64,000 bases of DNA from Sphingobacteriaceae bacterium DW12 (GTDB lineage Bacteria; Bacteroidota; Bacteroidia; Sphingobacteriales; Sphingobacteriaceae), in contig JROE01000013.1 in assembly GCA_000783305.1 (NCBI GenBank), forward strand, positions 202,789 through 266,788, given 5' to 3'. Position numbers and translations under genes: made by a program. This document shows positions 25,601 through 34,789 of the stretch, piece by piece; within the stretch, counting starts at the first letter, position 1; each line of letters begins with the position of its first letter. Below the pieces are notes generated by a model. It searched no databases, was not told the DNA's origin, and saw nothing but the letters and a program-made list of their open reading frames with translations.

Positions 25601-26771
25601 AGATTACTTTGGGCTTGTCACGTGTTCCCTCGTACAATTCATACTCCAGAAGCCTACAGTCTAATTTACCATTGTAAAATTCAGTCTTTCTAGATGCTCG
25701 AAGTCCGATTTTTTTGGCAAGATCCGGATTCCCCGTGAATACATACCCGCGATATCCCTTACACTTTTGTTTAAGGTAATCTCCCATCCGCTTGTAAGTG
25801 ACTTCCAATTTGGCATGTGTCCCTAAGCGTTCGCCGTATTCAGGATTAAATACTGCCACCCCATTTCCCTCCGGTGTTGTCGTATCTTCAAAGTCGCAAA
25901 CCTCGAAAGTAATCATATGGTCCACTCCCGCGGTTTTTGCGTTCATTTTGGCAATTTCTATCGCTTGTTCCGAAAGGTCAGATGCAATTATTGTCGGTGT
26001 GTTTTTCTTGTTGACTTGGTCCTTAAGCACTCTCCTTTCTTGGAAAAAAATTTGTTCATCATAGCCTATGAAATGCATGAATGAATAGTTCATACGGTAC
26101 AGTCCAGGTCTACGGTTGGTCGCGAACAGAGCTGCTTCAATTGCCAAGGTCCCAGAGCCACACATCGGATTGATAAATGTGGATATTCCATCCCATTTTG
26201 TCGCAATGACTACGCCCGTAGCCAGGGCTTCCAGCATAGGCGCTTTGCCGGGATGCTTACGATAGCCATGCTTTGCAAGTGTTTCGCCCGAAGTATCCAA
26301 AAATATTTCAGCACGGTCGTCCTGCCAGTACAAATGCACCAAGGCTCTTCCTTGGTCGGGACCCGTGTTTGGACGTATGCCTTTTTTGTCCTTGATACGA
26401 TCTACAATCGCATCTTTCACTTTAAGGTTTGCAAAAAGCGGAGTCGTAATTGTCTCATTATTCACATTCGATGTGACAGAAAAATATCCATCGAAGGAAA
26501 TAAGATTTTCCCATTCAATCTCCATCAATTCGCGGTACAGCTCCTCAGGATTGCTCGCGTCAAAAGCCTTTAGAGAATACAGGATTTGGGAGGCAGTTCT
26601 AAGATTTAGATTCAATTTAATCGTTTCATTAACAGAGCAGTATAGTTCTACTCCTGTTCCGAACGATCGTTTGATTTCGTAACCTAATTCTTCTACTTCC
26701 TGTTGTAGATAAGGACTCAGTCTCTTATTGCACGTAATAATGACCTTATTGGGGGTGTTGAAAACTTCCAT
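25593..26771 (-). CDS. THUMP domain class I SAM-dependent RNA methyltransferase (RlmL-like)
   Basis: A 392-residue enzyme expected to methylate a guanine N2 in 23S rRNA, as RlmL does for G2445. I start at MEVFNTPNKV (26771), not at the in-frame ATG 12 codons earlier, because a TAnnTTTG box lies just upstream of 26771. A ferredoxin-like/THUMP region covers about 1-165, followed by a Rossmann methyltransferase with the SAM loop INPMCGSGTLAIEAA. The catalytic loop reads FNPEYGERL where Proteobacterial RlmL has NPPYGERL, so the second Pro is Glu. The gene lacks the RlmK half that is fused in E. coli. It overlaps the HD hydrolase gene and diverges from the DUF3127 gene. Confidence 0.88.
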   Translation of the reverse strand: MEVFNTPNKVIITCNKRLSPYLQQEVEELGYEIKRSFGTGVELYCSVNETIKLNLNLRTASQILYSLKAFDASNPEELYRELMEIEWENLISFDGYFSVTSNVNNETITTPLFANLKVKDAIVDRIKDKKGIRPNTGPDQGRALVHLYWQDDRAEIFLDTSGETLAKHGYRKHPGKAPMLEALATGVVIATKWDGISTFINPMCGSGTLAIEAALFATNRRPGLYRMNYSFMHFIGYDEQIFFQERRVLKDQVNKKNTPTIIASDLSEQAIEIAKMNAKTAGVDHMITFEVCDFEDTTTPEGNGVAVFNPEYGERLGTHAKLEVTYKRMGDYLKQKCKGYRGYVFTGNPDLAKKIGLRASRKTEFYNGKLDCRLLEYELYEGTRDKPKVIYE

Positions 26772-26782
26772 AGTAATTTTGG

Positions 26783-26790
26783 CAAAGTTA
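26783..26790 (-). promoter_or_regulatory. TAnnTTTG box for the rRNA methyltransferase
   Basis: The minus strand reads TAACTTTG, 12 nt before the ATG at 26771, predicting a very short leader. On the plus strand TAATTTTG at 26774-26781 could serve the divergent DUF3127 gene; only one of the two need be real. Confidence 0.45.
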
Positions 26791-26842
26791 GTTAATCTTG
26801 TAGTCAAAAATTGCTTATTTTTACGGTTTAATATTTAGCATT

Positions 26843-27217
26843 ATGGAAATTAGAGGAAAAGTACATGAAGTTGGGGCGACTCAGCAGGTAACAGAATCAT
26901 TCAAGAAACGTGATTTGATCGTTGCTTACGCAGAAAATCCACAATTTGTAGAATATATTCGTTTTGAAGCTACGCAAGATAGAACATCAATCTTTGATAA
27001 CTTGACGATTGGTGAAGAGATTGAAATTTCATTTAACTTACGTGGACGTCCTTGGACAAACAAAGACGGAATGACTACTTATTTTAACTCATTGGTAGCA
27101 TGGAGAGTGACTAAATTGGCGGGTAGTGCCGCTGCTGCTGCTCCCGGATATGGTGATATGCCTGCTCCTGTAGATATTTCCTCATCTGGTGCAGATGACG
27201 ATGATTTGCCTTTCTAA
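26843..27217 (+). CDS. DUF3127 domain-containing protein with SSB-like acidic tail
   Basis: A 124-residue protein with a compact beta-rich DUF3127 domain (about 1-92: MEIRGKVHEVGATQQVTES, then YIRFEATQDRTSIFDNL and EIEISFNLRGRPW), a flexible Ala/Gly/Pro linker and the C-terminus GADDDDLPF. The tail closely resembles the DDDIPF tip by which single-stranded DNA-binding protein recruits partners, and the domain may be OB-like. A role in DNA metabolism is therefore plausible but unproven. It is common in Bacteroidota, often as a single gene, and has its own bidirectional terminator here. Confidence 0.88.
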   Translation: MEIRGKVHEVGATQQVTESFKKRDLIVAYAENPQFVEYIRFEATQDRTSIFDNLTIGEEIEISFNLRGRPWTNKDGMTTYFNSLVAWRVTKLAGSAAAAAPGYGDMPAPVDISSSGADDDDLPF

Positions 27218-27245
27218 TTTTAGATAAGTCATTTTTATAAAGTGT

Positions 27246-27286
27246 AACACACAAAAGGCGTCATTTAATGACGCCTTTTGTGTGTT
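27246..27286. terminator. bidirectional terminator between DUF3127 and acyltransferase genes
   Basis: AACACACAAAAGGCGTCA (27246-27263) pairs perfectly over 18 bp with 27269-27286, with A/T tracts on both sides. Its right end runs into the acyltransferase stop codon (27285-27287). Confidence 0.9.
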
Positions 27287-28289
27287 AACCCGATACATAT
27301 TTCCCATAGGGCACTTTTTGAATGATGTACACCAATAGCATACTACCCGCTAATGTAGCAATCGTTGCCAACGGTACCTTCAGCCAGATCGCATCAGGTA
27401 GCTGTGGGTGCACATAGTTTAATACGATGATGTGCGCTAAGTATATCCCAAAGCTATATTTATCAATCAAACTTATCCAGAGGGGAGAGGTTACCCTCTT
27501 AGAAAAGTACTTTATGCATACAAAAAAAGCAGTAGCAGCAACCGCTATATTTGGAAGGACATAGCCATAAAATGAAGGATCATACTTTTGCTGCGAGACA
27601 CTGAGGGTATGTGTTATATAAATCGTAAATGCGCAGCTTGCCAACCAAAGGATTACAAACCAGATCCTAGACTTGTTAAAATCCTGTATAGAAAGATAAT
27701 ACCCCAATACGAGGTAACCGATGTAGTTTGTGAAAAAAGTCAGGTCTATACGGATTACAATATCTTGCCATCTTTTGTTCACAATAAAAAGTGAGACAAA
27801 CCAAATCAAGAGAAAGAGCTCCAATTCACGAGTTGAGCAGTGTTTTACCATCTTTCGTAAAAAAGGAATAGCAAGATACAATCCCATAATCATGTATAGA
27901 TACCAAAGATGGGCATTAGCACCTGTTCTGAATTTGGTCCAACTAATAGATGTAATCTGCTGCATAGAAAGATTAGCCCAAGTACCAGATTTCCAAAAAT
28001 AATAAATGATATAGACCAATGTCCAAAACAGGAAAGGAGGTACGATTTTCAAAAGCCTTTTACGGTAGAAATCCAACGTGCTTTCTTCCTTATGAAGCAA
28101 AAGTGCACCCGAAATCATGACAAAAATCGGAACAGCATAACGCGTAAGGCCATTCATCCAATTTGCATAATCCCAGTTGAATGATCCGATCGGCACTTGT
28201 TGCAGATATCCTGTTGTTGCATGTATCAAGATGACGCCAATGGTAGCCGCTACACGTAGATTACTGATATAGATATTATGGCCCTCCAT
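27285..28289 (-). CDS. acyltransferase 3 family membrane protein
   Basis: A 334-residue integral membrane protein with about ten hydrophobic spans, matching the acyltransferase_3 (OafA/WecH-like) family that acetylates sugars or exported glycans. The N-terminal motif ISNLRVAATIGVILIHATTG carries the conserved Arg and active-site His, and YAVPIFVMISGALLLHKEE and FYRKRLLKIVPPFLFWT follow as expected. No SGNH domain is attached. The neighbours (DUF3127 gene, a lipoprotein gene, fumC) do not suggest the acceptor. Confidence 0.88.
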   Translation of the reverse strand: MEGHNIYISNLRVAATIGVILIHATTGYLQQVPIGSFNWDYANWMNGLTRYAVPIFVMISGALLLHKEESTLDFYRKRLLKIVPPFLFWTLVYIIYYFWKSGTWANLSMQQITSISWTKFRTGANAHLWYLYMIMGLYLAIPFLRKMVKHCSTRELELFLLIWFVSLFIVNKRWQDIVIRIDLTFFTNYIGYLVLGYYLSIQDFNKSRIWFVILWLASCAFTIYITHTLSVSQQKYDPSFYGYVLPNIAVAATAFFVCIKYFSKRVTSPLWISLIDKYSFGIYLAHIIVLNYVHPQLPDAIWLKVPLATIATLAGSMLLVYIIQKVPYGKYVSG

Positions 28290-28313
28290 GTGAATATCTG
28301 ATTTGTAGCAAGA

Positions 28314-28850
28314 TTACAACTCCCAGCGTTTCTTCGGTACGCAGGTGATATCTTTGATTTTACGCAGTACGATGGGACGTTGGTCATAACGACTCTCTAA
28401 TACAAGCGAATCCTGATTGTACTGTGCTATTCGAAACCGAGGAAGATATTGCCCCTGTTTATAGCAGCCTGATATTTTTTGTTTGCCGTTAGCCTTTGTA
28501 TAGATTCCTTCTACAATGATACTGTCACCCCTCACCACATATACAGCCTTTGCGTATTCCGACCACTGACCTCCATTATAGCAGCTGTCTGGGATACGTT
28601 GGATTTTGGTATGCACGTCCATTTTTGCATAGATAGAGTCACACGTGAATTTAAACTCATGTAAAGTATATGACAACATCTGTCCCTGACTAGGGATGCT
28701 ATCCTGCTGCCATACACCTTGGAGATAGTCCGCTCCTTCTCCCTGCATATCCGATCTCGCTTGGCAACCTCCAAAAATCAAAAGCATACCTACTATTGGA
28801 AGTAGGTATGCTTTTAGAAATAATGATTTATTAATCAATGGCTCCCCCAT
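28314..28850 (-). CDS. hypothetical lipoprotein downstream of fumC
   Basis: A 178-residue protein with a lipoprotein signal (LPIVGMLLIFGGC, Cys near 29) and a beta-rich mature part (YLQGVWQQDSIPSQGQML, GDSIIVEGIYTK, DSLVLESRYDQRPIVLRK). The order of strands, with repeated 'DSI/DSLVLE' turns, looks like a small lipocalin-like beta-barrel, but I recognise no named family. The ATG lies only 2 bp after the fumC stop, so it is probably cotranscribed and translationally coupled with fumC. Despite this link it shows no fumarase similarity. Confidence 0.75.
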   Translation of the reverse strand: MGEPLINKSLFLKAYLLPIVGMLLIFGGCQARSDMQGEGADYLQGVWQQDSIPSQGQMLSYTLHEFKFTCDSIYAKMDVHTKIQRIPDSCYNGGQWSEYAKAVYVVRGDSIIVEGIYTKANGKQKISGCYKQGQYLPRFRIAQYNQDSLVLESRYDQRPIVLRKIKDITCVPKKRWEL

Positions 28851-28851
28851 G

Positions 28852-30249
28852 TTATTTTAGGTTTCCAACCATTTCTTCTGGTTTCACCCACGCATCAAAG
28901 TCCTCAGGGGTTACATAGCCAAGACGTACAGCCTCTTCTTTAAGTGTAGTCCCATTACGGTGTGCCGTTTGTGCAATTTCAGCAGCTTTATAATAACCGA
29001 TTTTCGTATTCAATGCGGTTACCAACATCAATGAATTGTCTACCAGTTCTTTAATACGTTTGTGGTTAGGCTCTATGCCACTAGCACAGTGCTCCTCAAA
29101 AGAAACACACGCATCTCCTAATAATCGCGCAGATTGTAGGAAATTAGCTGCCATTAAGGGTTTGAATACATTCAATTCATAGTGTCCTTGAGTGCCACCG
29201 ATCGTGATTGCCACGTCATTACCCATTACCTGTGCAGCCACCATTGTTAAAGCCTCACATTGCGTAGGGTTTACTTTCCCTGGCATAATAGACGATCCTG
29301 GTTCATTCTCCGGAATCAAGATTTCGCCAATACCTGAGCGAGGACCAGAAGCCAGCATACGAATATCGTTAGCAATTTTATTCAAAGACACAGCCAATTG
29401 TTTCAAAGCACCATGTGTCTCAACAATTGCATCATGGGCCGCTAAGGCCTCAAATTTATTTTCTGCCGTCACGAATGGATGGCCCGTAAATTGAGCGATA
29501 TATTTTGCCACGGTCACATCATATCCTGCAGGAGTGTTCAGTCCGGTCCCTACCGCGGTTCCTCCCAAGGCTACTTCTGATAAGTGTACAAGTGTGTTTT
29601 TGACCGCTTTTAGACCATAGTTCAGCTGTGCTACATATCCAGACAATTCTTGACCTAATGTCAAAGGCGTAGCATCCATTAAATGCGTACGACCTATTTT
29701 CACGACGTTCATGAAGTCTGCAGATTTTTTGGACAAGGTGTCACGAAGTTTTTCAACACCTGGAATAGTCACTTCCACTACCGCTTTGTAAGCCGCGATG
29801 TGCATACCTGTAGGATAAGTGTCATTAGATGATTGAGACTTGTTGACATCATCATTCGCTTTTAGTACAGGTTCACCCTCACCAATTCCATGTCCCGCCA
29901 ATACCTGAGCACGGTTTGCAACCACTTCGTTCACGTTCATGTTAGATTGTGTACCAGAGCCAGTCTGCCAAATAACCAACGGGAATTGATCATCTAATTT
30001 GCCTGCCAATATTTCATCACATACTGTAGCTATTGCATCCCGTTTTTCGATAGGCAATACCCCAAGCTCATGGTTGGCATATGCAGCAGCTTTTTTTAAA
30101 TAAGCAAATCCCTCTATAATTTCATGCGGCATAGATGCAGCAGGTCCAATCTTGAAATTATTACGTGAGCGTTCAGTTTGTGCACCCCAATATTTATCTG
30201 CAGGTACCTGTACTTCGCCCATAGTATCTTTTTCGACTCTAAATGACAT
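28852..30249 (-). CDS. fumC: class II fumarate hydratase
   Basis: A 465-residue cytoplasmic enzyme interconverting fumarate and L-malate in the TCA cycle. The start MSFRVEKDTMGEVQVPADKY is standard. Family motifs include GSGTQSNMNVNEVVANRA, the substrate-site THLMDATPLTLGQEL and the signature GSSIMPGKVNPTQCEA (about 317-332) with its mobile-loop serine. Length and motifs favour FumC over aspartase or adenylosuccinate lyase. A TAnnTTTG box is 114 bp upstream. A lipoprotein gene follows 2 bp downstream. Confidence 0.97.
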   Translation of the reverse strand: MSFRVEKDTMGEVQVPADKYWGAQTERSRNNFKIGPAASMPHEIIEGFAYLKKAAAYANHELGVLPIEKRDAIATVCDEILAGKLDDQFPLVIWQTGSGTQSNMNVNEVVANRAQVLAGHGIGEGEPVLKANDDVNKSQSSNDTYPTGMHIAAYKAVVEVTIPGVEKLRDTLSKKSADFMNVVKIGRTHLMDATPLTLGQELSGYVAQLNYGLKAVKNTLVHLSEVALGGTAVGTGLNTPAGYDVTVAKYIAQFTGHPFVTAENKFEALAAHDAIVETHGALKQLAVSLNKIANDIRMLASGPRSGIGEILIPENEPGSSIMPGKVNPTQCEALTMVAAQVMGNDVAITIGGTQGHYELNVFKPLMAANFLQSARLLGDACVSFEEHCASGIEPNHKRIKELVDNSLMLVTALNTKIGYYKAAEIAQTAHRNGTTLKEEAVRLGYVTPEDFDAWVKPEEMVGNLK

Positions 30250-30362
30250 AGCGTTTGATTTATATTTTCATCTAATTATTGTATTCTCGATTGCCGATGA
30301 GAGTTCGCTCAAATAATGTTGCCATATAGGTCCACATTATCTATATCTCGGTTTCAACCTAA

Positions 30363-30370
30363 CAAAGTTA
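30363..30370 (-). promoter_or_regulatory. TAnnTTTG box for fumC
   Basis: The minus strand reads TAACTTTG. It predicts a leader of about 107 nt for fumC. No other gene fits between 30250 and 30450. Confidence 0.45.
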
Positions 30371-30450
30371 ATGAACTAATTCAGAAACCGAAAACGATCT
30401 CCAAGAGATTCTGGTGAATAGAGACAAGCATTTGTTCTTTAAATCCTCCA

Positions 30451-31020
30451 TCAATGACCCAAGCGCTTCATCAATTGCTCATCCACATGATGAAAAAGTT
30501 GTTTAGGTTTTAACGTCCGCCAAGGCATCTGATCAAATACACCCCCAAAATTGATATAATAGTCAATATTATGCGCTTTGAATTCTTCAATTACATGCGC
30601 CCGGAAGTTGAGCCCCGCAATCCATCCATCTTCAACATCCTGAAACCACTCTTCATAGTATAGGTCATCTGAAGCATGGAAATTAAGGATGTTTTCCCCG
30701 ATTAAAATGAACTTGTTGATTCCTTCATCTATCATCAAATCAATCAGTTCCCTTTTCAAGATCATAATGTCATTATAAATCGCATCATTCCATTCTCCAA
30801 TGAATTCAATAATAGCATACCCTTTGTCATAATCGGCATAAATGACTTTTAGATAGAGCGTACTCGAACCAAAATGATCCCATTGCGGATGCAGCAAGAA
30901 GTTGTAGATTTGTTTGTCGTATTCAAACTCGTTATAGATGGTTCCAAAAAAAGGGGAACGGTCATCTTCAGAAGCAATATAATCGTCTCTCCAGTTGTAA
31001 AAAGGTTCGATTTCGTGCAT
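30451..31020 (-). CDS. conserved hypothetical cytoplasmic protein
   Basis: A 189-residue acidic protein without signal peptide or membrane span. It is rich in aromatic residues (DDLYYEEWFQDVEDGWIAGLN, DYYINFGGVFDQMPW). The central alternation of strands and helices (YLKVIYADYDKGYAIIEFIG, then INKFILIGENILNF) suggests an alpha/beta fold somewhat like STAS-type proteins, but this is only an impression and I do not assign a family. It lies alone, divergent from the S41 protease gene. Confidence 0.7.
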   Translation of the reverse strand: MHEIEPFYNWRDDYIASEDDRSPFFGTIYNEFEYDKQIYNFLLHPQWDHFGSSTLYLKVIYADYDKGYAIIEFIGEWNDAIYNDIMILKRELIDLMIDEGINKFILIGENILNFHASDDLYYEEWFQDVEDGWIAGLNFRAHVIEEFKAHNIDYYINFGGVFDQMPWRTLKPKQLFHHVDEQLMKRLGH

Positions 31021-31153
31021 GATTTTGAAGAATTAAATTTCGATTATCGTTTCAGCGTCAAATTTGGTAAAAATCCTGATTAAAAACTAAATAAAGATTG
31101 ATTTGTTACTATATTATCTGATAATTTATAACTAAAAATTTTTAAAAACTCTT

Positions 31154-31161
31154 TAATTTTG
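31154..31161 (+). promoter_or_regulatory. TAnnTTTG box for the S41 protease
   Basis: TAATTTTG overlaps an in-frame GTG at 31161. If this box is used, transcription starts near 31168 and translation must start at ATG 31179, not at the GTG. Confidence 0.55.
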
Positions 31162-31178
31162 TGTCGGAAAATCTAGAC

Positions 31179-32774
31179 ATGCAGAAAAATACAAAACGGA
31201 ATCTTTTTGTGGCGGCGACATACGGTGGGGTGCTTATGCTAGGTCTCATTTTAGGTCAATATTATTCCAATGAACAACGAAGTGCTTCGGGAGGTATTTT
31301 GGATCCCTTGGGAGTTGACAATACGTATAAGATTCAGGGCATGATGGACCTTATTTCCAAAACTTATGTTGACAGTCTTAATATGGATGGCGTACAGGAT
31401 GAAGCGATCGCTCACGTATTATCCCATTTAGATCCGTATTCTACTTATTTGCAACCCGAAGAGGCACAAAATTTCAATGAAACCTTAGAAGGTACTTTCG
31501 AAGGTATTGGATTGGAGTACTTTAATCTTAACGACACCCTCCTTGTCGTCAGTATTATTCCGAATGGACCCGCCGATAAGGCCGGCTTTAGAGTGGGAGA
31601 TCAATTGTTGAAGATTGATAATGTCAACATTGCTGGTGTACAGAAGCCCTTAAGTGAGGTAGATAAGCTTATTCGGGGCAAAAGAGGCAGTGCCCTACAG
31701 ATTTTTGTCAAAAGGGAAGGATATCTTCTTGGAAAGCCAATTAAAGTCATTCGCGATCAGGTTAATGTTAGTTCGTTGGATGCAGCATATATTATTAAGC
31801 CCACCGTCGCATATATCAAAATTCGGAGATTCGGCCTTAAAACCGCGGAAGAGTTTAGAAAGGCCCTTAAAGAGCTTCAAAAGCGTGGAGCAAGCAGCTT
31901 GGTGGTCGACCTTAGAGAAAATGGCGGTGGCTATCTCCACTCGGCCATACAATTAGCAAGTGAATTTTTTAAAGATAAAAAATTGCTCGTCTATACTGAA
32001 GGGTATAACGAGTTGAGGAAAGATTATTTTTCTGCTGCTGATGGCGAGTTTGCTGAAGGCAAGGTCGCCGTGCTGATCAATGAAAACTCTGCCTCCGCAA
32101 GTGAGATATTTGCTGGTGCCATCCAAGACTTGGATCGAGGCACCATTGTAGGCCGACGATCCTATGGTAAAGGTATGGTACAAGAGCGATTCGAGTTGCC
32201 GGATGGGTCGACGATGAATCTCAGTGTAGCTCGCTATTATACCCCTTTAGGACGCGATATTCAAAAAAAATACGCGCTCAATCCGCAATTTTTTCAAAAC
32301 CAGACAGAGCAACTGTGGCTTCTGGACACTACCTATCAACATACGAAAGCCTTTGTCACAAAAGCAGGTAATCGTGTATTCAATGGAGGAGGTATTTCTC
32401 CTGATGTCCTAGTGCCGATAGATTCGAATGCTGTAAGTCTTAAATATAGAGAAATAAATTCCTCCAGTTTGATTGAACAATTCGTGTACGAGCGATTCAC
32501 AAAAAAATCTCCCGCTTACTCTATAGAAAATTTTTTACAAGGCTACCATTTACCTGATAAAGAATATGCAGAGTTTATGACCTATTTAAAAAATAAAGGG
32601 CTACACCTAAATAAAAGACAGGAAGATGATCTTCACCAGCTGATTCAGACCGATATTGAATCACTTGTTGGGCGTTTCTATTTTGGACGAGATGCGTACT
32701 TTAAAGTGAGGAATAGGCATGATGTTTTTATCGATCAAGCCGTCAAATTGCTCGATCCATCTTTTATGCATTAA
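31179..32774 (+). CDS. S41 family C-terminal processing peptidase
   Basis: A 531-residue periplasmic serine protease of the CtpA/Prc type. An uncleaved or signal-anchor span lies near the N-terminus (LFVAATYGGVLMLGLILG), then an N-terminal helical region, a PDZ domain (about 85-170: EGTFEGIGLEYFNLND, PADKAGFRVGDQLLKIDN) and the S41 core with VDLRENGGGYLHSAIQLASEF. The catalytic serine is in ENSASASEIFAGAIQD and the lysine in GRRSYGKGMVQ. About 170 further residues follow the core. I prefer ATG 31179 over GTG 31161, which falls inside the promoter box. It overlaps the convergent EEP gene by 4 bp. Confidence 0.93.
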   Translation: MQKNTKRNLFVAATYGGVLMLGLILGQYYSNEQRSASGGILDPLGVDNTYKIQGMMDLISKTYVDSLNMDGVQDEAIAHVLSHLDPYSTYLQPEEAQNFNETLEGTFEGIGLEYFNLNDTLLVVSIIPNGPADKAGFRVGDQLLKIDNVNIAGVQKPLSEVDKLIRGKRGSALQIFVKREGYLLGKPIKVIRDQVNVSSLDAAYIIKPTVAYIKIRRFGLKTAEEFRKALKELQKRGASSLVVDLRENGGGYLHSAIQLASEFFKDKKLLVYTEGYNELRKDYFSAADGEFAEGKVAVLINENSASASEIFAGAIQDLDRGTIVGRRSYGKGMVQERFELPDGSTMNLSVARYYTPLGRDIQKKYALNPQFFQNQTEQLWLLDTTYQHTKAFVTKAGNRVFNGGGISPDVLVPIDSNAVSLKYREINSSSLIEQFVYERFTKKSPAYSIENFLQGYHLPDKEYAEFMTYLKNKGLHLNKRQEDDLHQLIQTDIESLVGRFYFGRDAYFKVRNRHDVFIDQAVKLLDPSFMH

Positions 32775-33886
32775 TGCTTTAATTGAATATCTGCCCAAAT
32801 TGGATAATGATCCGAAAGCTTCCTCTTTACGATTTGATAGTTAAGGATGTTGAAATCTTGGCTTGTCAAGATATAGTCAATCTGAAAGATAGGCAACATT
32901 TCATAGTGCGTCACCCCCCAGCCTGAGCCCTTCTCCTGAAATGCGTTTTTCATACCTTTACCAATCAGATTCACACTATAGGACATGGGCGTATCGTTGA
33001 AATCGCCCATGACTAGATACGGGGTTTCGGTATTTTGAATATGCTCTTTCAGGGCCTCTGCTTGCTCACTGCGTGATGCAAATGCTTGTTTTAGTTTTCT
33101 CCCGACACGTCTTGTTTTCGTTTTGTCCGCTTCTCCAGAAGGGTTTTGGATAAATTCTTTATCCTCATTCTGTAGCGCAAATGAACGTAAGTGGACATTG
33201 TAAACCCGGATTTTTTGATTTCCCCTCTCTACATCAGCGTAGATGATACGGTTGATCCCAAATTCATTTTTGACAATCGTCCCCGAGTGGGTTATCGGAT
33301 ATTTGGAAAAGATAGCTTGTCCATACGCTTCATAGTCGTTCACCGAAGCCGGTTCAAAATACCAATATTTATAACCATAGTTTTCTTTCAGTTCCTTGGC
33401 ATAGACATGCTTACCCTTTATTTTGCTATAATACTCTTGAAAACAAATTAAGTCTGGCTCTAAGCTGTCAATAATTCCTAACACCTCTCGTTTGAAATCT
33501 TTTTCTTCCGCCTTCTCTGCAATCTTAAACAAATGGACATTGAAACTCAATACTCGAATACTACTATCTGCGACGGATACCTTTTGGATATCTCCACCTC
33601 CAAAATTCCAGTGTTTGGTCAACAGATTCCAACCTAATATAATAGTCAGTAATGAAATCAGCGCATATTTTGGTTTTCGCATCAGCCAATAGCCTACGAA
33701 TCCAATATTTATGAGCAGAATAGGGAGGTAGGCAATACCAAAAAAGGCAATGAGCCAAAATATCTTAGGATTGATGAAAGAAGCTGAATAACTTAGCAAT
33801 AGCGCAGCCACAGCCAGTATATTGGCGAAGAATACAGCTTTGCTCAGAAAACCCAGTTTTTTTTTCAAGAAACGAATCTTTGTCAT
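32771..33886 (-). CDS. membrane-anchored endonuclease/exonuclease/phosphatase family protein
   Basis: A 371-residue protein with three hydrophobic spans in the first 95 residues, then a periplasmic EEP domain. Core motifs are LSFNVHLFK, the metal Glu in LICFQEYYSK, YLVMGDFNDTPMSYS and SDHYPIWADIQ at the very C-terminus. The substrate is unknown; members include phospholipases and sphingomyelinase-like enzymes. It is the fourth gene of the mutL - rhomboid - rhomboid-like - EEP run and starts 6 bp after the previous stop. Confidence 0.88.
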   Translation of the reverse strand: MTKIRFLKKKLGFLSKAVFFANILAVAALLLSYSASFINPKIFWLIAFFGIAYLPILLINIGFVGYWLMRKPKYALISLLTIILGWNLLTKHWNFGGGDIQKVSVADSSIRVLSFNVHLFKIAEKAEEKDFKREVLGIIDSLEPDLICFQEYYSKIKGKHVYAKELKENYGYKYWYFEPASVNDYEAYGQAIFSKYPITHSGTIVKNEFGINRIIYADVERGNQKIRVYNVHLRSFALQNEDKEFIQNPSGEADKTKTRRVGRKLKQAFASRSEQAEALKEHIQNTETPYLVMGDFNDTPMSYSVNLIGKGMKNAFQEKGSGWGVTHYEMLPIFQIDYILTSQDFNILNYQIVKRKLSDHYPIWADIQLKH

Positions 33887-33891
33887 TCTCC

Positions 33892-34770
33892 CTAATCTTG
33901 CTTACTTGCTTTAAATAATATTTCCTTCTCCCGTGAAGTCAAGCTGTCATAACCTGATAAGGAAATTTTGTCAAGGATTTGGTCTATTTCCTCTTGGTTG
34001 GGAAGGTCACTAGCTGTAGAGATACTATATGATGCGTACTCTTTACGTTGATGGACGACTTGTAGTTTAACTTTCGGTTTACGTTTGAAAAGCATAATCT
34101 TGCTCCAATCTTTGCCCTGTTGCAGAGTTCGCATAAATAGAAAGCCCCAAAGCACTATGCATACGTATGTAGCAGCCGCAGTTTTATTGACAAGTGCATA
34201 GAAAATGATTTCCAAACCGAAATATACACATGCAATAGTCCTCAACTTCAAATTACCCAATAGCAAAAGTCGTACTTCTGAATGTGGAACTAGCGTTGCC
34301 GTGGCGGCAACTACACCGGCTAATGCCATCGACCCTGTATTTAAAATCGTTTGCGGGCTATTTGCTAGGAGAGGAATCTGACCCAGTGCTAGATAAATCC
34401 CCCCCCCTAGAAATAGGGACGAGGTGTAGATAAACCATAGTTGCCTGCTATTTAGAAAATTTAGAAACAAATTTCCAATCCAGTACAGCCAAAGACAATC
34501 GAATAAGATTCTGAATAAACCCGTGTAGACAAATGAGTATGTGAATAGCGACCACGGCTGCTCCATAAACCGATCTATACCTAGCGGTAAACTCAAGTAT
34601 TGGACCGTGTTATCGTATAGCGGATTTGTAATTATCTTGGTTTCAGCAAGCAGGTCAAAGATATGAATCAAGACAAAAAGACCCACCTGACCAATGATAA
34701 CAATTGGTATTGGAGACCCCGAGCTAAAGGTGTCCCTCCAGAAGGATTTAAACTCTTTTTGCGCCATCAT
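33892..34770 (-). CDS. rhomboid-like protein lacking catalytic residues, with DUF6576 tail
   Basis: A 292-residue polytopic protein with six hydrophobic spans arranged like the rhomboid encoded just upstream. Aligned by eye with that protein, the oxyanion-side H60/N64 pair becomes Arg87/Asp91 (FRILFD), the GASG serine loop becomes TGSMALAG (Ser147 kept, flanking glycines lost) and the catalytic His204 becomes Tyr202 (TYVCIVLWG). It should therefore not be a working protease. The C-terminal tail (EEIDQILDKISLSGYDSLTSREKEILFKA, read in two parts) matches DUF6576, a module seen on Bacteroidota rhomboids. Pseudo-rhomboids elsewhere bind clients without cutting. Operon spacing to the neighbours is 20 and 5 bp. 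Confidence 0.8.
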   Translation of the reverse strand: MMAQKEFKSFWRDTFSSGSPIPIVIIGQVGLFVLIHIFDLLAETKIITNPLYDNTVQYLSLPLGIDRFMEQPWSLFTYSFVYTGLFRILFDCLWLYWIGNLFLNFLNSRQLWFIYTSSLFLGGGIYLALGQIPLLANSPQTILNTGSMALAGVVAATATLVPHSEVRLLLLGNLKLRTIACVYFGLEIIFYALVNKTAAATYVCIVLWGFLFMRTLQQGKDWSKIMLFKRKPKVKLQVVHQRKEYASYSISTASDLPNQEEIDQILDKISLSGYDSLTSREKEILFKASKQD

Positions 34771-34789
34771 TCAAACTTAGCTAAAGTTA

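Noticed and set aside
31161..31178. GTG start for the S41 protease
   Set aside because: The GTG is part of the TAATTTTG promoter box, so ATG 31179 is more likely.
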